Source: Candidatus Sulfuritelmatomonas gaucii
Lineage (GTDB): Bacteria; Acidobacteriota; Terriglobia; Terriglobales; Acidobacteriaceae
NCBI GenBank assembly: GCA_900290245.1
Contig: OKRB01000115.1
Span: 1-50,475 of the forward strand
Length of the DNA: 50,475 nucleotides
Direction: 5' to 3'
How positions within the stretch are numbered: position 1 is the stretch's first letter; each line of letters starts with the position of its first letter. Below the pieces are notes generated by a model. That model had not been told where the DNA came from and searched no databases. It was given only the letters and a program-made list of their open reading frames with translations. Made by a program: the position numbers and the translations under genes. This document shows positions 33,482 to 43,631 of the stretch, piece by piece.

Positions 33482-35797
33482 ATGTCATACAAGCGTTATT
33501 GGATCGCTCTTACCGTTGTCATTCTTACATCGTTCGCCATCCTCGGAGGAGTAGGACGGAAGATGATCAGTGAGGCTCCTCCCCTCCCCGACGTCTACAC
33601 GACGGATGGACAATTTCTCTTCACTGGACACTCCATCACCGACGGTCAGGGTGTCTGGCAGTCAATCGGCGGCCAGGAAATCGGTACGGTGTGGGGCCAT
33701 GGCGCCTATGTCGCGCCTGACTGGAGCGCAGACTGGATTCATCGCCAATCCGGGATTCTGCTTGACCGCTGGGCAGTGCGCGACGGAGCAGCGACCTTCG
33801 CTGAGCTCAACGTTGACCAGCAGGCGGTTCTGCAAGCAAGACTCATTCGCGAGTCGCGCAACAACACTTACGACGCTGCGAAGAATCGAGTGACACTCGA
33901 CAGCGATCAGGCTCCAGCTTTTGACCAGCTCGCAGCCTACTATGCGGGCGTCTTTCGCGACGGACGCAAGGAGTACGCCATTCCGCAGGGCGCGCTCATC
34001 GACACTGCAAAGCAAAAGCAGCTCGCCGCCTTCTTCTGGTGGGCTGCATGGGCCGCCGGCACCAATCGCCCCGGCTCTTCGGTTACTTACACCAACAACT
34101 GGCCGCATGAACCTTTGATTGCGAACAATCCCACGCCGGGCGCAGTCCTATGAAGCATCGTCAGCATCGTCTGCCTGATCGCCGGCATTGGCGCGCTGGT
34201 CTTGTGGTACACCTCGCAGGAGAAGATTGCGATCACGGGCCCGTATCCAGAGCGCGATCCATTCCTCGGTGTTCAACCCACGCCTTCGCAGCGGGCCACG
34301 ATCAAGTATTTCCTCGTAGTCGTTGCTCTCTGGGGCGTGCAGATCCTGATGGGTGCACTGACGGCGCATTACGGAGTCGAAGGACAGGGATTCTACGGCT
34401 TCCCGCTCGACAAGTTTCTTCCCTACGCCATCACGCGCACCTGGCATCTGCAACTCGCCATTTTCTGGATCGCCACATCGTGGCTGGCGACGGGCCTCTA
34501 CGTCGGGCCTGCTGTCAGTGGCCGTGAACCAAAGTTCCAGCGCCTGGGTGTGAATGTGTTGTTCGTCGCGCTGGTATTCGTCGTCGGCGGTTCGCTGGCC
34601 GGAGAGTGGTTGGGCATCGAGCAGAAGCTCGGCAATCTGTGGTTCTGGTTCGGAAGCCAGGGCTTCGAATACGTTGACCTGGGACGCTTCTGGCAGATCC
34701 TGCTCTTTGTTGGCCTTGTTCTGTGGCTGGTGCTGATGGTCCGCGCACTCAAGCCAGCCTTCCGGCACAACAGTGAAGACCGGCCGCTGCTCACGCTCTT
34801 CCTCATCTCCAGCGTCGCGATCCCGCTGTTCTATGCAGCCGGACTGATGTACGGCCAGCGCAGCAATCTCGTCACTGCCGAATACTGGCGCTGGTGGGTG
34901 GTTCACCTCTGGGTTGAAGGATTCTTTGAAGTCTTCGCCACGGTGGTCATCGCCTTCCTCTTCACGCGGCTCAAGCTGCTCGAGATCCGCAGTGCCACAC
35001 GCGCGGTGTTATTCTCAACCATCATCTTCCTTTCGGGCGGAATCATCGGCACCTTCCATCACCTCTACTTCGCAGGCTCGGGACCCGCGGTCATCGCCCT
35101 GGGCGCGTCGGGACCCGCGGTCATCGCCCTGGGCGCGGTCTTCAGCGCACTCGAAGTGGTGCCGCTCACCCTGATCGGGTACGAGGCCTGGGAGAACCTG
35201 CGGCTTTCGCACCCGACTGTAAAAGCTCCGTGGATCGCCGACTACAAGTGGCCCATCTACTTCTTCGTCGCGGTCGCTTTCTGGAACCTGGTCGGCGCGG
35301 GGATCTTCGGCTTCCTCATCAACCCGCCTATTGCGCTCTATTACATGCAGGGGCTGAACCTGACTCCCGTTCATGGACACACGGCGCTCTTCGGTGTCTA
35401 CGGGATGCTGGGTCTCAAGCTCACGCTCTTCTGCCTGCGAGTTCTGCGGCCCGGCCGGCCGTGGAAAGAAGGCATCCTGAAGACTTCATTCTGGCTCATC
35501 AATGCCGGCCTGGTGTTCATGGTGGTGCTGAGCATGTTCCCCATCGGCATCATGCAGGCGTGGGCGTCTATCGAGCGCGGCACGTGGTACGCGCGCTCGG
35601 CGGGGTTTTTGCAGACCGGAACCATGCAGACGCTGCGCTGGATGCGCGTACCCGGCGATGTACTGTTCGCGCTCGGCGCCGCGCTGCTCGGCTGGTTTGT
35701 GCTGGGCCTGCTCACCGGCCACTCCTATGCGAAGCCAACTGCGCAGACTTTCGCAAAACTGCAGGAGGAGGAGCGCGAAGCAGTACTCACGCATTGA
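33482..35797 (+). pseudogene. norZ: quinol-dependent NO reductase (qNOR) with in-frame TGA and internal duplication
   Basis: qNOR reduces two NO to N2O with quinol electrons in the inner membrane. The frame spans 772 codons, normal for the family. Residues 1-223 are the periplasmic N-terminal part (FTGHSITDGQGVWQSIGGQ, TNNWPHEP). Codon 224 is TGA (34151-34153) where relatives have Trp (GAVL-W-SIVSI). The same frame then continues through the catalytic subunit: VHLWVEGFFEVFATV, the His pair in GTFHHLYFAG, and HGHTALFGVYGMLG. A 30-bp unit is duplicated in tandem at 35078-35137, inserting SGPAVIALGA twice right after the metal-binding His pair, in a core helix. No in-frame ATG with a Shine-Dalgarno follows the stop. 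Two independent defects make a pseudogene likely. Regulated by site B. Confidence 0.8.
35078..35137 (+). repeat. 30-bp perfect tandem duplication within qNOR
   Basis: Two identical 30-bp units, 35078-35107 and 35108-35137, starting TCGGGACCCGCGG. Each encodes SGPAVIALGA. Relatives have one copy in this helix, so it is a recent slippage event (or an assembly artefact). Confidence 0.85.
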
Positions 35798-35940
35798 TCC
35801 GGTCCTCAAAAATACTGGCGGCGCCTTTCGTTCGGAATTGCTGAACGGAAGGTGCCGCAACTCATTTGCGCGCCGCCCCACGCAACGCGCGAATCTTCTG
35901 TCTCCGAACGAGTATTCTGGTTGCGGCAGGAGAAAAAGCC

Positions 35941-36306
35941 ATGATTCACGTCAAGCGCGCCTATGAGGCAGCCAAAAAAACAGACGGCGACCGCTATCTT
36001 GTCGACAGGCTATGGCCCCGCGGCGTCAAGAAAGAGGCGCTCGCGATCAAGTCCTGGCCCAAGGATGCGGCTCCCAGCGACGAACTACGGCACTGGTACC
36101 ACGCGCACATGGATAAGTGGACAGAGTTCCGGCGGCGCTACTTTGCGGAACTTAAAAAGAATCCCGCGGCGTGGCAGTCCCTGCTTGATGCCGCGCACGC
36201 CGGCACGATTACATTGCTTTATAGCTCAAAAAACGAAGAGCACAACAACGCCGATGCGCTGAAAGAGTTTCTAGAAGAGCGGATTGGCGCGAAGAAGAAT
36301 GGCTGA
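35941..36306 (+). CDS. DUF488 family protein
   Basis: 121 residues, normal for this small family. Conserved YLVDRLWPRGVKKEAL, then W-x-K-D-x-x-P and ELRHWYHAHMDKWTEFRRRY are all present. DUF488 has no established function; members occur near redox and stress genes. AGGAG at 35926-35930 lies 10 nt before the ATG at 35941, which decides against the longer frame. It follows the NO reductase by 143 bp and may share its transcript. It is convergent with the GH43 gene. Confidence 0.85.
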   Translation: MIHVKRAYEAAKKTDGDRYLVDRLWPRGVKKEALAIKSWPKDAAPSDELRHWYHAHMDKWTEFRRRYFAELKKNPAAWQSLLDAAHAGTITLLYSSKNEEHNNADALKEFLEERIGAKKNG

Positions 36307-36341
36307 TCATTCAAGCCGCAGTTGAAGTTCCGGCCGCCAGC

Positions 36342-37946
36342 CTACCAGGGATTCTCGCCTTCCGGTTGATAGTGGGCCCAGTCGAAGTCGACGGCTCCAG
36401 GATCTGACGACTCGGTCGTGTAGGCGAACAGTGCGGGCCTTGATCCTTTCCACCAACTGAATCGGATGGGCGTTTCGGCGCCAAGCGCGTGGAAGGTTTT
36501 CCCGTCATCGAGGCTATACGAGTAGCGAGCCTCATCCCCATTGATATTGACTCGCAGTTCGACAATGTTCTGCGCAACGAGAGGACCGGCAACACGATCA
36601 GAAAGATGGAAGAAACTCAATCGTCTTTCCCTGCCTGATTGCGCCACCTCAAGACCGCTCGCCGACTGCTCAAACATCGCCAAACCCGCGTGCACGCCTT
36701 GCTTCATCTTCGCCAGGTCAAGGCGGACGGTGAACTCAAACGCATTGTCTTGCATGCACTCGGTGAGCGTATCGCGCGCAGAGAGAATCCCGTCTGCCTG
36801 CATGGGAATCAGGCGCAGATAGCCGGGCCGCGCGCTCAAAGACCAATGCGCATCATCCGGATTGTGGTTCCACTCCCACTGCGGGGCGAGCCTGGGGCTG
36901 CCGAAATCATCCGAGGTCTGCGGATGCTGCCGCGAGGGCACGCGAGGATCACCCGGGATCGGGCCGGACGGGATCGGCTGTCCGATGGGCACATCGTCAG
37001 GATCGGCGCCGATCTCGGGCCAATCGTCTTGCCAGTGCACCGGCTCGAGGTGAACGATGCGGCCGTGCGCGCCGTCAGACTGGAAGTGAACAAACCAGCC
37101 GTCTCTATTCGGCGTTTCAACGTAGGCACCCTGATGCGGGCCATTGATGCCGGTCGAGCCCTGCGCCAGCACCACCCGGTAGTCGTACGGGCCATAGATC
37201 TGGCGCGAACGCAAGACCACCTGCGAGCCCCCGCTGACGCCGCCGATGGGCGCGAAGATGTAATAGTACCCGCCGCGTTTGTACAGCTTGGGCCCTTCAA
37301 GGACGGGCAGGTGCACCGGATCGTTCACAATCACGTTCCCGTTGTCGAGCACATGTTTGCCGTCTGGCGACATGCGATGCAGAATCAGTGGACCCGCGCC
37401 GGTCCTGGAGTGAATCAAGTACGCCTTGCCATCGTCGTCCCAGAAAGGACACGGGTCCTCCAGTCCGGCCTGGGCCATCACCACCTCCGGAGTGCTCCAC
37501 GGGCCGGTGATCTTTGGCGCCGTACTCACGAAGATGCCTTCGCTCGGCGTCGGGAAGTAGACATAAAAGAGCCCGTCATGCTTCCGGATCGCCGGCGCCC
37601 ACACTCCTTTGCCATAGCGGTTCCCGCCGATCATGCTGTAGCGCGGGTCCATGTTGAGGCGCTTCACGACATGGCCCTCAATGGTCCAGTGCACAAGGTC
37701 GGTAGACTGCAGAATCGGGATGCCGGGGACGAAATGGAAAGTTGAGGCGATCAGATAGTAGTTCGCGCCTTCGCGGATCACATCGGGATCGGAGTAATCC
37801 GCGAAAAGAATAGGATTGTGATACATGACTTCCGCCGTAGCATGCGCTGCCTGCGACGGAGTGCGCGAGCCCAACGCGCAAAGGCAAATGAGCGGCAGCA
37901 ATGTTCGCAACCTGCTGAGTGGTCCCGATCTTGCGGCGGTAATCAT
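36342..37946 (-). CDS. GH43 beta-xylosidase/arabinofuranosidase, secreted
   Basis: 534 residues. The ATG at 37946 has GAAGG 7 nt upstream and begins a signal peptide (TLLPLICLCALG). Residues about 40-330 are the five-bladed GH43 propeller: general base Asp53 in YSDPDVI, pKa modulator Asp164 in GLEDPCPF, general acid Glu217 in VLEGPKLY, and KGVWAPAI. Residues about 345-534 are a beta-sandwich accessory domain (LRLIPMQADG, VDFDWAHYQPEG) common in xylan-active GH43. It removes xylose or arabinose from arabinoxylan fragments outside the cytoplasm. It follows the TonB receptor on the same strand with 171 bp between, including a stem-loop. Confidence 0.9.
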   Translation of the reverse strand: MITAARSGPLSRLRTLLPLICLCALGSRTPSQAAHATAEVMYHNPILFADYSDPDVIREGANYYLIASTFHFVPGIPILQSTDLVHWTIEGHVVKRLNMDPRYSMIGGNRYGKGVWAPAIRKHDGLFYVYFPTPSEGIFVSTAPKITGPWSTPEVVMAQAGLEDPCPFWDDDGKAYLIHSRTGAGPLILHRMSPDGKHVLDNGNVIVNDPVHLPVLEGPKLYKRGGYYYIFAPIGGVSGGSQVVLRSRQIYGPYDYRVVLAQGSTGINGPHQGAYVETPNRDGWFVHFQSDGAHGRIVHLEPVHWQDDWPEIGADPDDVPIGQPIPSGPIPGDPRVPSRQHPQTSDDFGSPRLAPQWEWNHNPDDAHWSLSARPGYLRLIPMQADGILSARDTLTECMQDNAFEFTVRLDLAKMKQGVHAGLAMFEQSASGLEVAQSGRERRLSFFHLSDRVAGPLVAQNIVELRVNINGDEARYSYSLDDGKTFHALGAETPIRFSWWKGSRPALFAYTTESSDPGAVDFDWAHYQPEGENPW

Positions 37947-38082
37947 CGAGTAGCCTTCACGTTCTTCTCGCGTTGCATTCAGAGATGGAAGCGGCCAGCT
38001 CCGGCCGCTCGGGTTCGGCACTCGACGAACTGCTGCAATGAGCGAATCTCTTCGGCGCTAAATTCGCTGTGCGCAATGTGAT

Positions 38083-38109
38083 GGGGGTGCGCCATTACGC
38101 CGCACCCCC
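38083..38109 (-). promoter_or_regulatory. intercistronic stem-loop between TonB receptor and GH43
   Basis: Perfect 9-bp stem (GGGGGTGCG with CGCACCCCC) around a 9-nt loop, starting 9 bp after the receptor stop. No T-tract follows on the minus strand, so it is not a standard terminator; mRNA stabilisation or partial attenuation is possible. Confidence 0.5.
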
Positions 38110-38117
38110 GGCTGGAT

Positions 38118-41100
38118 CTAGAAGTTCAACTTCAGCGAGAACTGCGCGATGCGCGGATCGTTTACGACGGTGGCGGGACTCACGTTCTGAGGAGCAGTGC
38201 TGGTGACTCTGCCAAACGACCCTCCCAGGCCGGTGGCGGGGTCACCCATGTTGGTGTGGTTTAACAGGTTGAAGTACTCGGCGCGCAACTGCAAAGACGT
38301 CCGCTCGCTGATCGGAAACACACGCGCGATGCTGGCATCCCAGTCGGTGTAGGCCGGGCCCCTGAAAGATCCCTTCTTAACGTTTCCGAAGGTGCCGACC
38401 GGGTTGACGGAAAAGGCTGCCGGATTCAGGAAGTTTCTGCAATTCACGGGGCTGGCGCATGCCGAGCCACCATAAGCGCTGCTGCCGCTATACACGGCGC
38501 GATCGCGATTCTGGTGCGCACCGGAATTGTTGCTTGAGCTCGACGTAATGGTCAGCGGGTCGCCGGAGCGGTGCTGGAAGAGGCCTGTGGTCTCGTAGCC
38601 GTTCACCAGATATCGCAGAGCGGCAGGAGCGTCGTTCATGACCTTCGGCTCTTTGTACACGTATGAGGCCTCAGCCACATTGCGATGATCGAATTCCGTC
38701 GGCCCGTAGTCCAGAGCTTTGAAATTCGCCATGGTAAACGGATAAACGAAGGAGTTGCCGCCGCCAATGGAGGTCGCTGCCTGGTTGTAAGGCATGTTGT
38801 CGAGCGCCTTCGACCAGGTGTAGTTGAAGAGCAGGGTAAGGCCATACTTGACGCGCTGTTCGGCCGAAACCTGCAATGAGTTGTAATTGGTGTTGCCGCC
38901 GGTGTTGGCTGCTGTGATGAAGTTCGAAGCCGGATAGCAACTGTTGGTAGCCGAGCAGCCCGGCTGATTGTAAAGGGCAGTCCCGTTGACGACGGGATTC
39001 AGTTCGAGATTCTGCCATTCGTGCCGGCTTTGCTCGGCCACATAAGCAGCACGCAGGGAGAAACTGCTGCTAAGCTGCTGTTCCACGGCCAGGTTGTAGT
39101 CGACGGTGCGCGGATCCTGGAAGCCTTTGAACGGGTCGAAGGTCAGCCAGTTATTGGACGCGCTGATCGGCGCTGTGGGCGGCGGCACTGCCGGAGCCGG
39201 GAAGGGATTTGCGACGCCTGCGGAGCCATACGGATTGGCGAAGGTCATGTTGATGTCGGCGGCTGGATTGGTAGCCGAGAATGTGGAGTTAAGCGATACG
39301 GAAGTGAGGAACGGCGCGCCGTTTGAGTAGATATTGAAAAGGGTGCTGTTGATGCGGCTGTCAAAGAACAGGCCGGCCCCGCCACGCACGCTGGTTTTTC
39401 CGTTGGCGAAGACATCCCAGGCAAAGCCCAGCCTGGGCATAAAGTGGCCGTAAGCCGAGGCGGCGCCGTTGCGGTTGAAACCCGGATCGCCAGCGAACTG
39501 CATTCCCGCAGGCGCCAAGGGATATGCGGTCGAGTGGGTGTTCGACGCCCAGAGCTTGGGGTTGAAGCCTCCCATGCGTCCATCTCTCTCGCGCCATGGC
39601 ACAAAAGGCTCCCAGCGCAAACCGTAGTCCAGAGTCAGGCGGGGAGTCGCTTTCCAGCTATCCTGCACGTAGGCTCCCTGAAATTTGCCGCGAGGTTTGA
39701 AAAGCTGGCCGTTTGCCTGGTTCATTTGAAAGAGATACCCGAACTCGAAGCTGGCGGCGGAATCGCCGGTGCCCGTGGGGCTGAAGTTGAACTGACCCGG
39801 CAGTGAGTTGAGGTTATCGACATCGACCTTCGACACCTCGCCGTGGTAGCCGGCGTCGATGTTGTGCTTGCCCATCAGGAAATGGATGTCGTCGGTCAGG
39901 GTATAGTTCCCTCTGCGGAAGGTAGCTTGCCCGAGCGTGGAGACTGTGAAATAGTTCGCCACCTGAATCTGGGAGATCTGCTTCAGCGGCGGCTGATACA
40001 CACCGGTGACGCCAAAGTCAGCCACGTCGACAGCGCTTGCAACCGGCCCGCGGCCGTCGTTCTGGATCTGATCGCTGATGATGAAGTTGTTGACGATGTG
40101 CGCGTTGAAGGTGTGCGTCTCAGAGATCAGCGCGTTGTAGTAGTGGTTCGAAGCTCCGTTGGCCAGGGTGAGGATGTTTGCCGTGTTCTCCAGGCCTTGC
40201 AGGATGAACGCGTCGGAAAAGTAGCGCTCAAATATCTTGTCTTTCGATGTAATCTCCTGATCGGCGCGCGCCGTGATCTCCGCCTCTGTGAAATTGTTCG
40301 GGAGTGAGAAGGGAGCAACAGAGCCGTTGGAGGACAATGCCGGGACATAGCTAAAGAATTTCTGCGTCACCGGGCTCATGGCAGACGGCTTCCAGGTGTG
40401 CGAACTGGCGTAAACGGCACTCCCGCCTGGTGGTAGTTGCGGACAAGATGCATCGGCAACCATATAGGTGGTTCCTTTGGGATCAAAAGGATTCATGACG
40501 CACGAGGCAAACACCAAGTTGTTGGTTCCCGGCGCTCCGCCCGAGGAGTTCGCGCCAGCCTGGGCGATTGTCGGCAGAAGGATCGTGGAGGATCCGGCGG
40601 TCGAGGCCGCATGATTGATCGTCCGCTGGTAACCGAAGAAGCCGAACGACTTGTCGCTATGTAAGAGATGGGGAATCTCAAGCGGCCCGCCGATCGTGCC
40701 GCCAAACTGGTTGCGATGGAGCGGGTCGACGACCTTGGAGTTCAGTGCCGTGCTGTAGGTGAAGGGATTGGCGGCGTTGAAGGACCGGTTGCGGACAAAT
40801 TCAAACAGGTCGCCGTGATATTGGTTGGTTCCGCCCTTGGTGATGATGTTGACCACGCCGCCGGCATTCTGGCCGTATTGCGCGTTGTAATTGCTGGTTT
40901 CTACGCTGAATTCCTGCAGCGCATCAGGCATCGGGAACGGCTCATTGACGTTGGTGTACTCGTCCACGTTGTTGCCGCCGTCGAGCATGTAATTGGTCTG
41001 GCCCACAAACGTACCGTTGGCCGAAATGGTAACCGCCGCCGGGAAGGTCTTGGTGTTCCCTTGATCAGCCTGTCCCCCAGGCGCGAAGGTGACGCCTGCG

Positions 41101-41588
41101 ACCTCTTCCGTGAGTGCGGAAGCGTTGCGGCCATTCAGCGGCAGATCGCTCACTTGCGAGGTGCCGATGACCTGCGAAAGCGTCCCGGTTGTCACATCGA
41201 TTTGTGCGGAGTCGGCGCTTACCGTCACCGTCTCGGATGTGCTGCCCGCTTTCAGCGTGATATTTACTGTCACCGCCGCATCCGCCCGTACCTCGACACC
41301 GTTGCTCTTGAATGCCTCAAACCCTGAGTGCGTGGCAACGATGTTGTAGACCGAAGGCGCAAGGGTTGGAAAGACGTAGTTGCCTTCCGAGCCTGCAATG
41401 GTCTTCTGTGAGATCCCCGTACCTGCCTGAGTCGCGGTGACCTCGACACCAGGAATCACTGCGCCGGTTGGGTCGGTCACGATTCCGTTGACGCTCCCAA
41501 ACCCCTGTGCGAACGAATGGCTCGGGCCCGAGATCCACAACACACACACGGCCGCCAGACTGGCGATCATCCTGAGCAAACTTTTCAT
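38118..41588 (-). CDS. Oar-like TonB-dependent receptor
   Basis: 1,156 residues. The ATG at 41588 has a perfect AGGAGG 7 nt upstream, and the signal peptide (ending SFAQG) starts there, so the longer frame is rejected. Residues about 30-115 are a carboxypeptidase-regulatory Ig-like domain (SVNGIVTDPTGAVIPGVEV). Next comes the plug (SDLPLNGRNASALTEEVAGV, YMLDGGNNVDEYTN, GGVVNIITKGGTNQYHGD). The rest is the 22-stranded barrel, ending in FSLKLNF with the typical terminal Phe. Such receptors import oligosaccharides or siderophores with TonB energy; the GH43 neighbour points to an arabinoxylan-derived ligand. A regulator gene lies upstream on the same strand. Confidence 0.92.
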   Translation of the reverse strand: MKSLLRMIASLAAVCVLWISGPSHSFAQGFGSVNGIVTDPTGAVIPGVEVTATQAGTGISQKTIAGSEGNYVFPTLAPSVYNIVATHSGFEAFKSNGVEVRADAAVTVNITLKAGSTSETVTVSADSAQIDVTTGTLSQVIGTSQVSDLPLNGRNASALTEEVAGVTFAPGGQADQGNTKTFPAAVTISANGTFVGQTNYMLDGGNNVDEYTNVNEPFPMPDALQEFSVETSNYNAQYGQNAGGVVNIITKGGTNQYHGDLFEFVRNRSFNAANPFTYSTALNSKVVDPLHRNQFGGTIGGPLEIPHLLHSDKSFGFFGYQRTINHAASTAGSSTILLPTIAQAGANSSGGAPGTNNLVFASCVMNPFDPKGTTYMVADASCPQLPPGGSAVYASSHTWKPSAMSPVTQKFFSYVPALSSNGSVAPFSLPNNFTEAEITARADQEITSKDKIFERYFSDAFILQGLENTANILTLANGASNHYYNALISETHTFNAHIVNNFIISDQIQNDGRGPVASAVDVADFGVTGVYQPPLKQISQIQVANYFTVSTLGQATFRRGNYTLTDDIHFLMGKHNIDAGYHGEVSKVDVDNLNSLPGQFNFSPTGTGDSAASFEFGYLFQMNQANGQLFKPRGKFQGAYVQDSWKATPRLTLDYGLRWEPFVPWRERDGRMGGFNPKLWASNTHSTAYPLAPAGMQFAGDPGFNRNGAASAYGHFMPRLGFAWDVFANGKTSVRGGAGLFFDSRINSTLFNIYSNGAPFLTSVSLNSTFSATNPAADINMTFANPYGSAGVANPFPAPAVPPPTAPISASNNWLTFDPFKGFQDPRTVDYNLAVEQQLSSSFSLRAAYVAEQSRHEWQNLELNPVVNGTALYNQPGCSATNSCYPASNFITAANTGGNTNYNSLQVSAEQRVKYGLTLLFNYTWSKALDNMPYNQAATSIGGGNSFVYPFTMANFKALDYGPTEFDHRNVAEASYVYKEPKVMNDAPAALRYLVNGYETTGLFQHRSGDPLTITSSSSNNSGAHQNRDRAVYSGSSAYGGSACASPVNCRNFLNPAAFSVNPVGTFGNVKKGSFRGPAYTDWDASIARVFPISERTSLQLRAEYFNLLNHTNMGDPATGLGGSFGRVTSTAPQNVSPATVVNDPRIAQFSLKLNF

Positions 41589-41814
41589 TTGTAGCCTCCT
41601 GAAGCTCATCGAAACCCAACCACGGCAGATCTGTGGACCCGGACTGCGTGCTGCCGGCTGAAATGAATTTCGAGTCGTGAAGTTTGTATTGGAAGGAAGG
41701 GGTAAATAGATAGACAGATACCGTCCCTGACTGTCAGGAGCCTCGAACCAACTAATTGATTTCATTGGCTAAATGCAGCAAGTAATGCCAGACCGGCTGC
41801 AATAGAGACATGCG

Positions 41815-43119
41815 CTATTCCGACGACACTGCAAGAACCCGCGGTGGTCCCGGAGTCCCGTCGGTCACCGTCGTACCCAGCACAATTTGCAGATTTTGCC
41901 CGGTTCCGCTCCGTCGTGCCTGTTTGACGACCTCCCGCATCAGCTCCGTATCGCTCAGGAACTCGCCTGCGGCTTCAGTGCCGTAGGTGTAGAGTCCCCC
42001 GATCACCACAACAACGTGCCCGGTTTCCGAGTCCCGGATTCGGGAAATCAAAGCAAAGTCTTGCAATTTGGGGCTATTGGCGCCGGTCACCGGTTCCCGT
42101 GGCTGATTGGTGCCCCAGCACCAACTGAGAGAATTTGGATTTTTTGCATCTCGAATATAGATAAGATGCCTGTCCGGATCCATGGCCAGGCTGTAGCGCA
42201 ACTGGCGCGTCAATCTCAGGCTCCACTCGTTATTGAACGCTCCGATCAGAACCACGGCGCCGCCGCGGAGATCGGAGAAAGAACTCGAGTGGCCCATGCG
42301 GATGACAACTTGTTTCTTCCTCGCCTCCAACGCACCAACGACTCTTGCGATGGTGACGGTGTCGGCAAAAGGGACAGTCTGCGACGAATCCAGGCCTGGG
42401 ACGGGAGTGAGCGGGCTTCCGTTTCCATCCATGATGGGCAGAGTCGGCGGCCCGTTGGGGTGGTCGCCTACGGCGACGAGCACCGGCCCCGGCGTTTCCA
42501 CCACCGGCATCCAGAAGAGATCTTCGGGGCTGGCTTGATGCAGCCAGCTGAACCACAGAATGATTGCTGTTGCCGCAATAAGCGCGACGGCAACGCCACG
42601 ATAGGCCCGCCGCCACCATGGCGCCGTTCGCTCATGGGCATTCTTGAACCCAACAAGTGGAACCGGCCTGACCAATTGTGGACTGTGCGTCTCAAGAAGA
42701 TTTTCGCCCGTTTCCGATTCGCTTTCAGCGTCCGCCTGGGCGTGACGCGCCTGGCCGGGGAGCACGAACCTTGGGATGTACGACCCCGGTACCAGTTCCA
42801 TGCGCAGTTCGGAACGGTGCTTCTCGTCGACGTAATAAGTGGCAAGCTTCTTGCGAAGTTCGGTCGCCGCTGTGCGGACGATATGGTCGAGATTCGTGTC
42901 GTACGACAGATCTCTTCCGAAAACATCGACCCCGATGGTGCGTTCCTTGATCTGATCGGCCAAACCGTTCAGTGTTTGTTCCACGACGTACTTCAGGAAG
43001 GCGACCGACCTCTTGCTCGAACGAAAGACCTCGTCGCGGACCAGCAGATCGAGCTGAGCGCGAATCATGTCCGCGGTCAGTTCCGGCGTAGCTCCGAACT
43101 CAATTTCGGTCTCAATCAT
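41815..43119 (-). CDS. membrane-anchored ToxR/CadC-like regulator of Acidobacteriota type
   Basis: About 434 residues from ATG at 43119 (longer frames lack a Shine-Dalgarno). The N-terminal 110 residues match a domain common in Acidobacteriota that is linked to TonB receptor loci: FRSSKRSVAFLKYVVEQTL, IKERTIGVDVFGRDLSYDTN, VRTAATELRKKLATYY, ELVPGSYIPRF. One transmembrane helix follows (VAVALIAATAIILWF). The C-terminal 250 residues should be periplasmic (VLIGAFNNEWSLRLTRQLRY, VVVIGGLYTYGTEAAGEFL) and may sense a ligand. It lies between two TonB receptor genes, one downstream and one divergent. Its regulatory role is inferred from context; the N-domain is not a proven DNA binder. Confidence 0.7.
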   Translation of the reverse strand: MIETEIEFGATPELTADMIRAQLDLLVRDEVFRSSKRSVAFLKYVVEQTLNGLADQIKERTIGVDVFGRDLSYDTNLDHIVRTAATELRKKLATYYVDEKHRSELRMELVPGSYIPRFVLPGQARHAQADAESESETGENLLETHSPQLVRPVPLVGFKNAHERTAPWWRRAYRGVAVALIAATAIILWFSWLHQASPEDLFWMPVVETPGPVLVAVGDHPNGPPTLPIMDGNGSPLTPVPGLDSSQTVPFADTVTIARVVGALEARKKQVVIRMGHSSSFSDLRGGAVVLIGAFNNEWSLRLTRQLRYSLAMDPDRHLIYIRDAKNPNSLSWCWGTNQPREPVTGANSPKLQDFALISRIRDSETGHVVVVIGGLYTYGTEAAGEFLSDTELMREVVKQARRSGTGQNLQIVLGTTVTDGTPGPPRVLAVSSE

Positions 43120-43631
43120 CCGGTGTCCAGTGACAGCGATTTTAGCACGCAAAATGTGCAAATTGGCGCACATTCCCGCGCGCGGGTGGCGATCGTATCT
43201 TATTGATAAATCACTGAATGGCTCATCACCTGGATTTAAATGAATGTACTGTCCAGACCTCGCCGAGCCTCTCGAGTGCCCTGTCCCGCGGCGAGTCGTT
43301 GCCACCAGTCAGCTCCCGACTCGCGCCTGGATCAAGCCAATAACCGGGGTGCGCTCTTGTTTCGGATTCTCAGTTGGATCGTACTTTTGGCGGATGCACC
43401 CCATTGATGGAAACAGGTAATGTTCGGCACGACTCAGAATAATTCTCTCTGGCGGCTCGAAAATGTGCGGCCGATCCAGAATGGCGGTCTGAGCTCACGC
43501 TGGAAATACGTGGTTTTCATCAGGGGCTGAGGGGATATCGAAATGAAGGCGGTTTCATGCGGTCTCTGACAGTTGCGGAGAGGTGTGGGCCCGGTGTCTG
43601 TCTCGCCTAGCACTCATTTCAGGAGGAAGTT
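43120..43631. other. divergent promoter region for regulator and second TonB receptor
   Basis: 512 bp. A GC-rich palindromic CCCGCGCGCGGG lies near 43174-43185, just upstream of the regulator. No coding frame or clear promoter hexamers could be supported. Confidence 0.4.

Noticed and set aside
34151..34153. TGA read as Trp or selenocysteine (recoding) in the NO reductase
   Set aside because: Many genes here end normally in TGA, including tight ATGA overlaps, so TGA is a stop; the family has Trp, not Cys, at this site and no SECIS-like need is known. The other internal stop is TAA.
41887..43206. 439-codon frame antisense to the ToxR-like regulator
   Set aside because: The minus-strand product matches a known family with a transmembrane helix; the antisense product is rich in R, P and H as expected from a GC-rich shadow.
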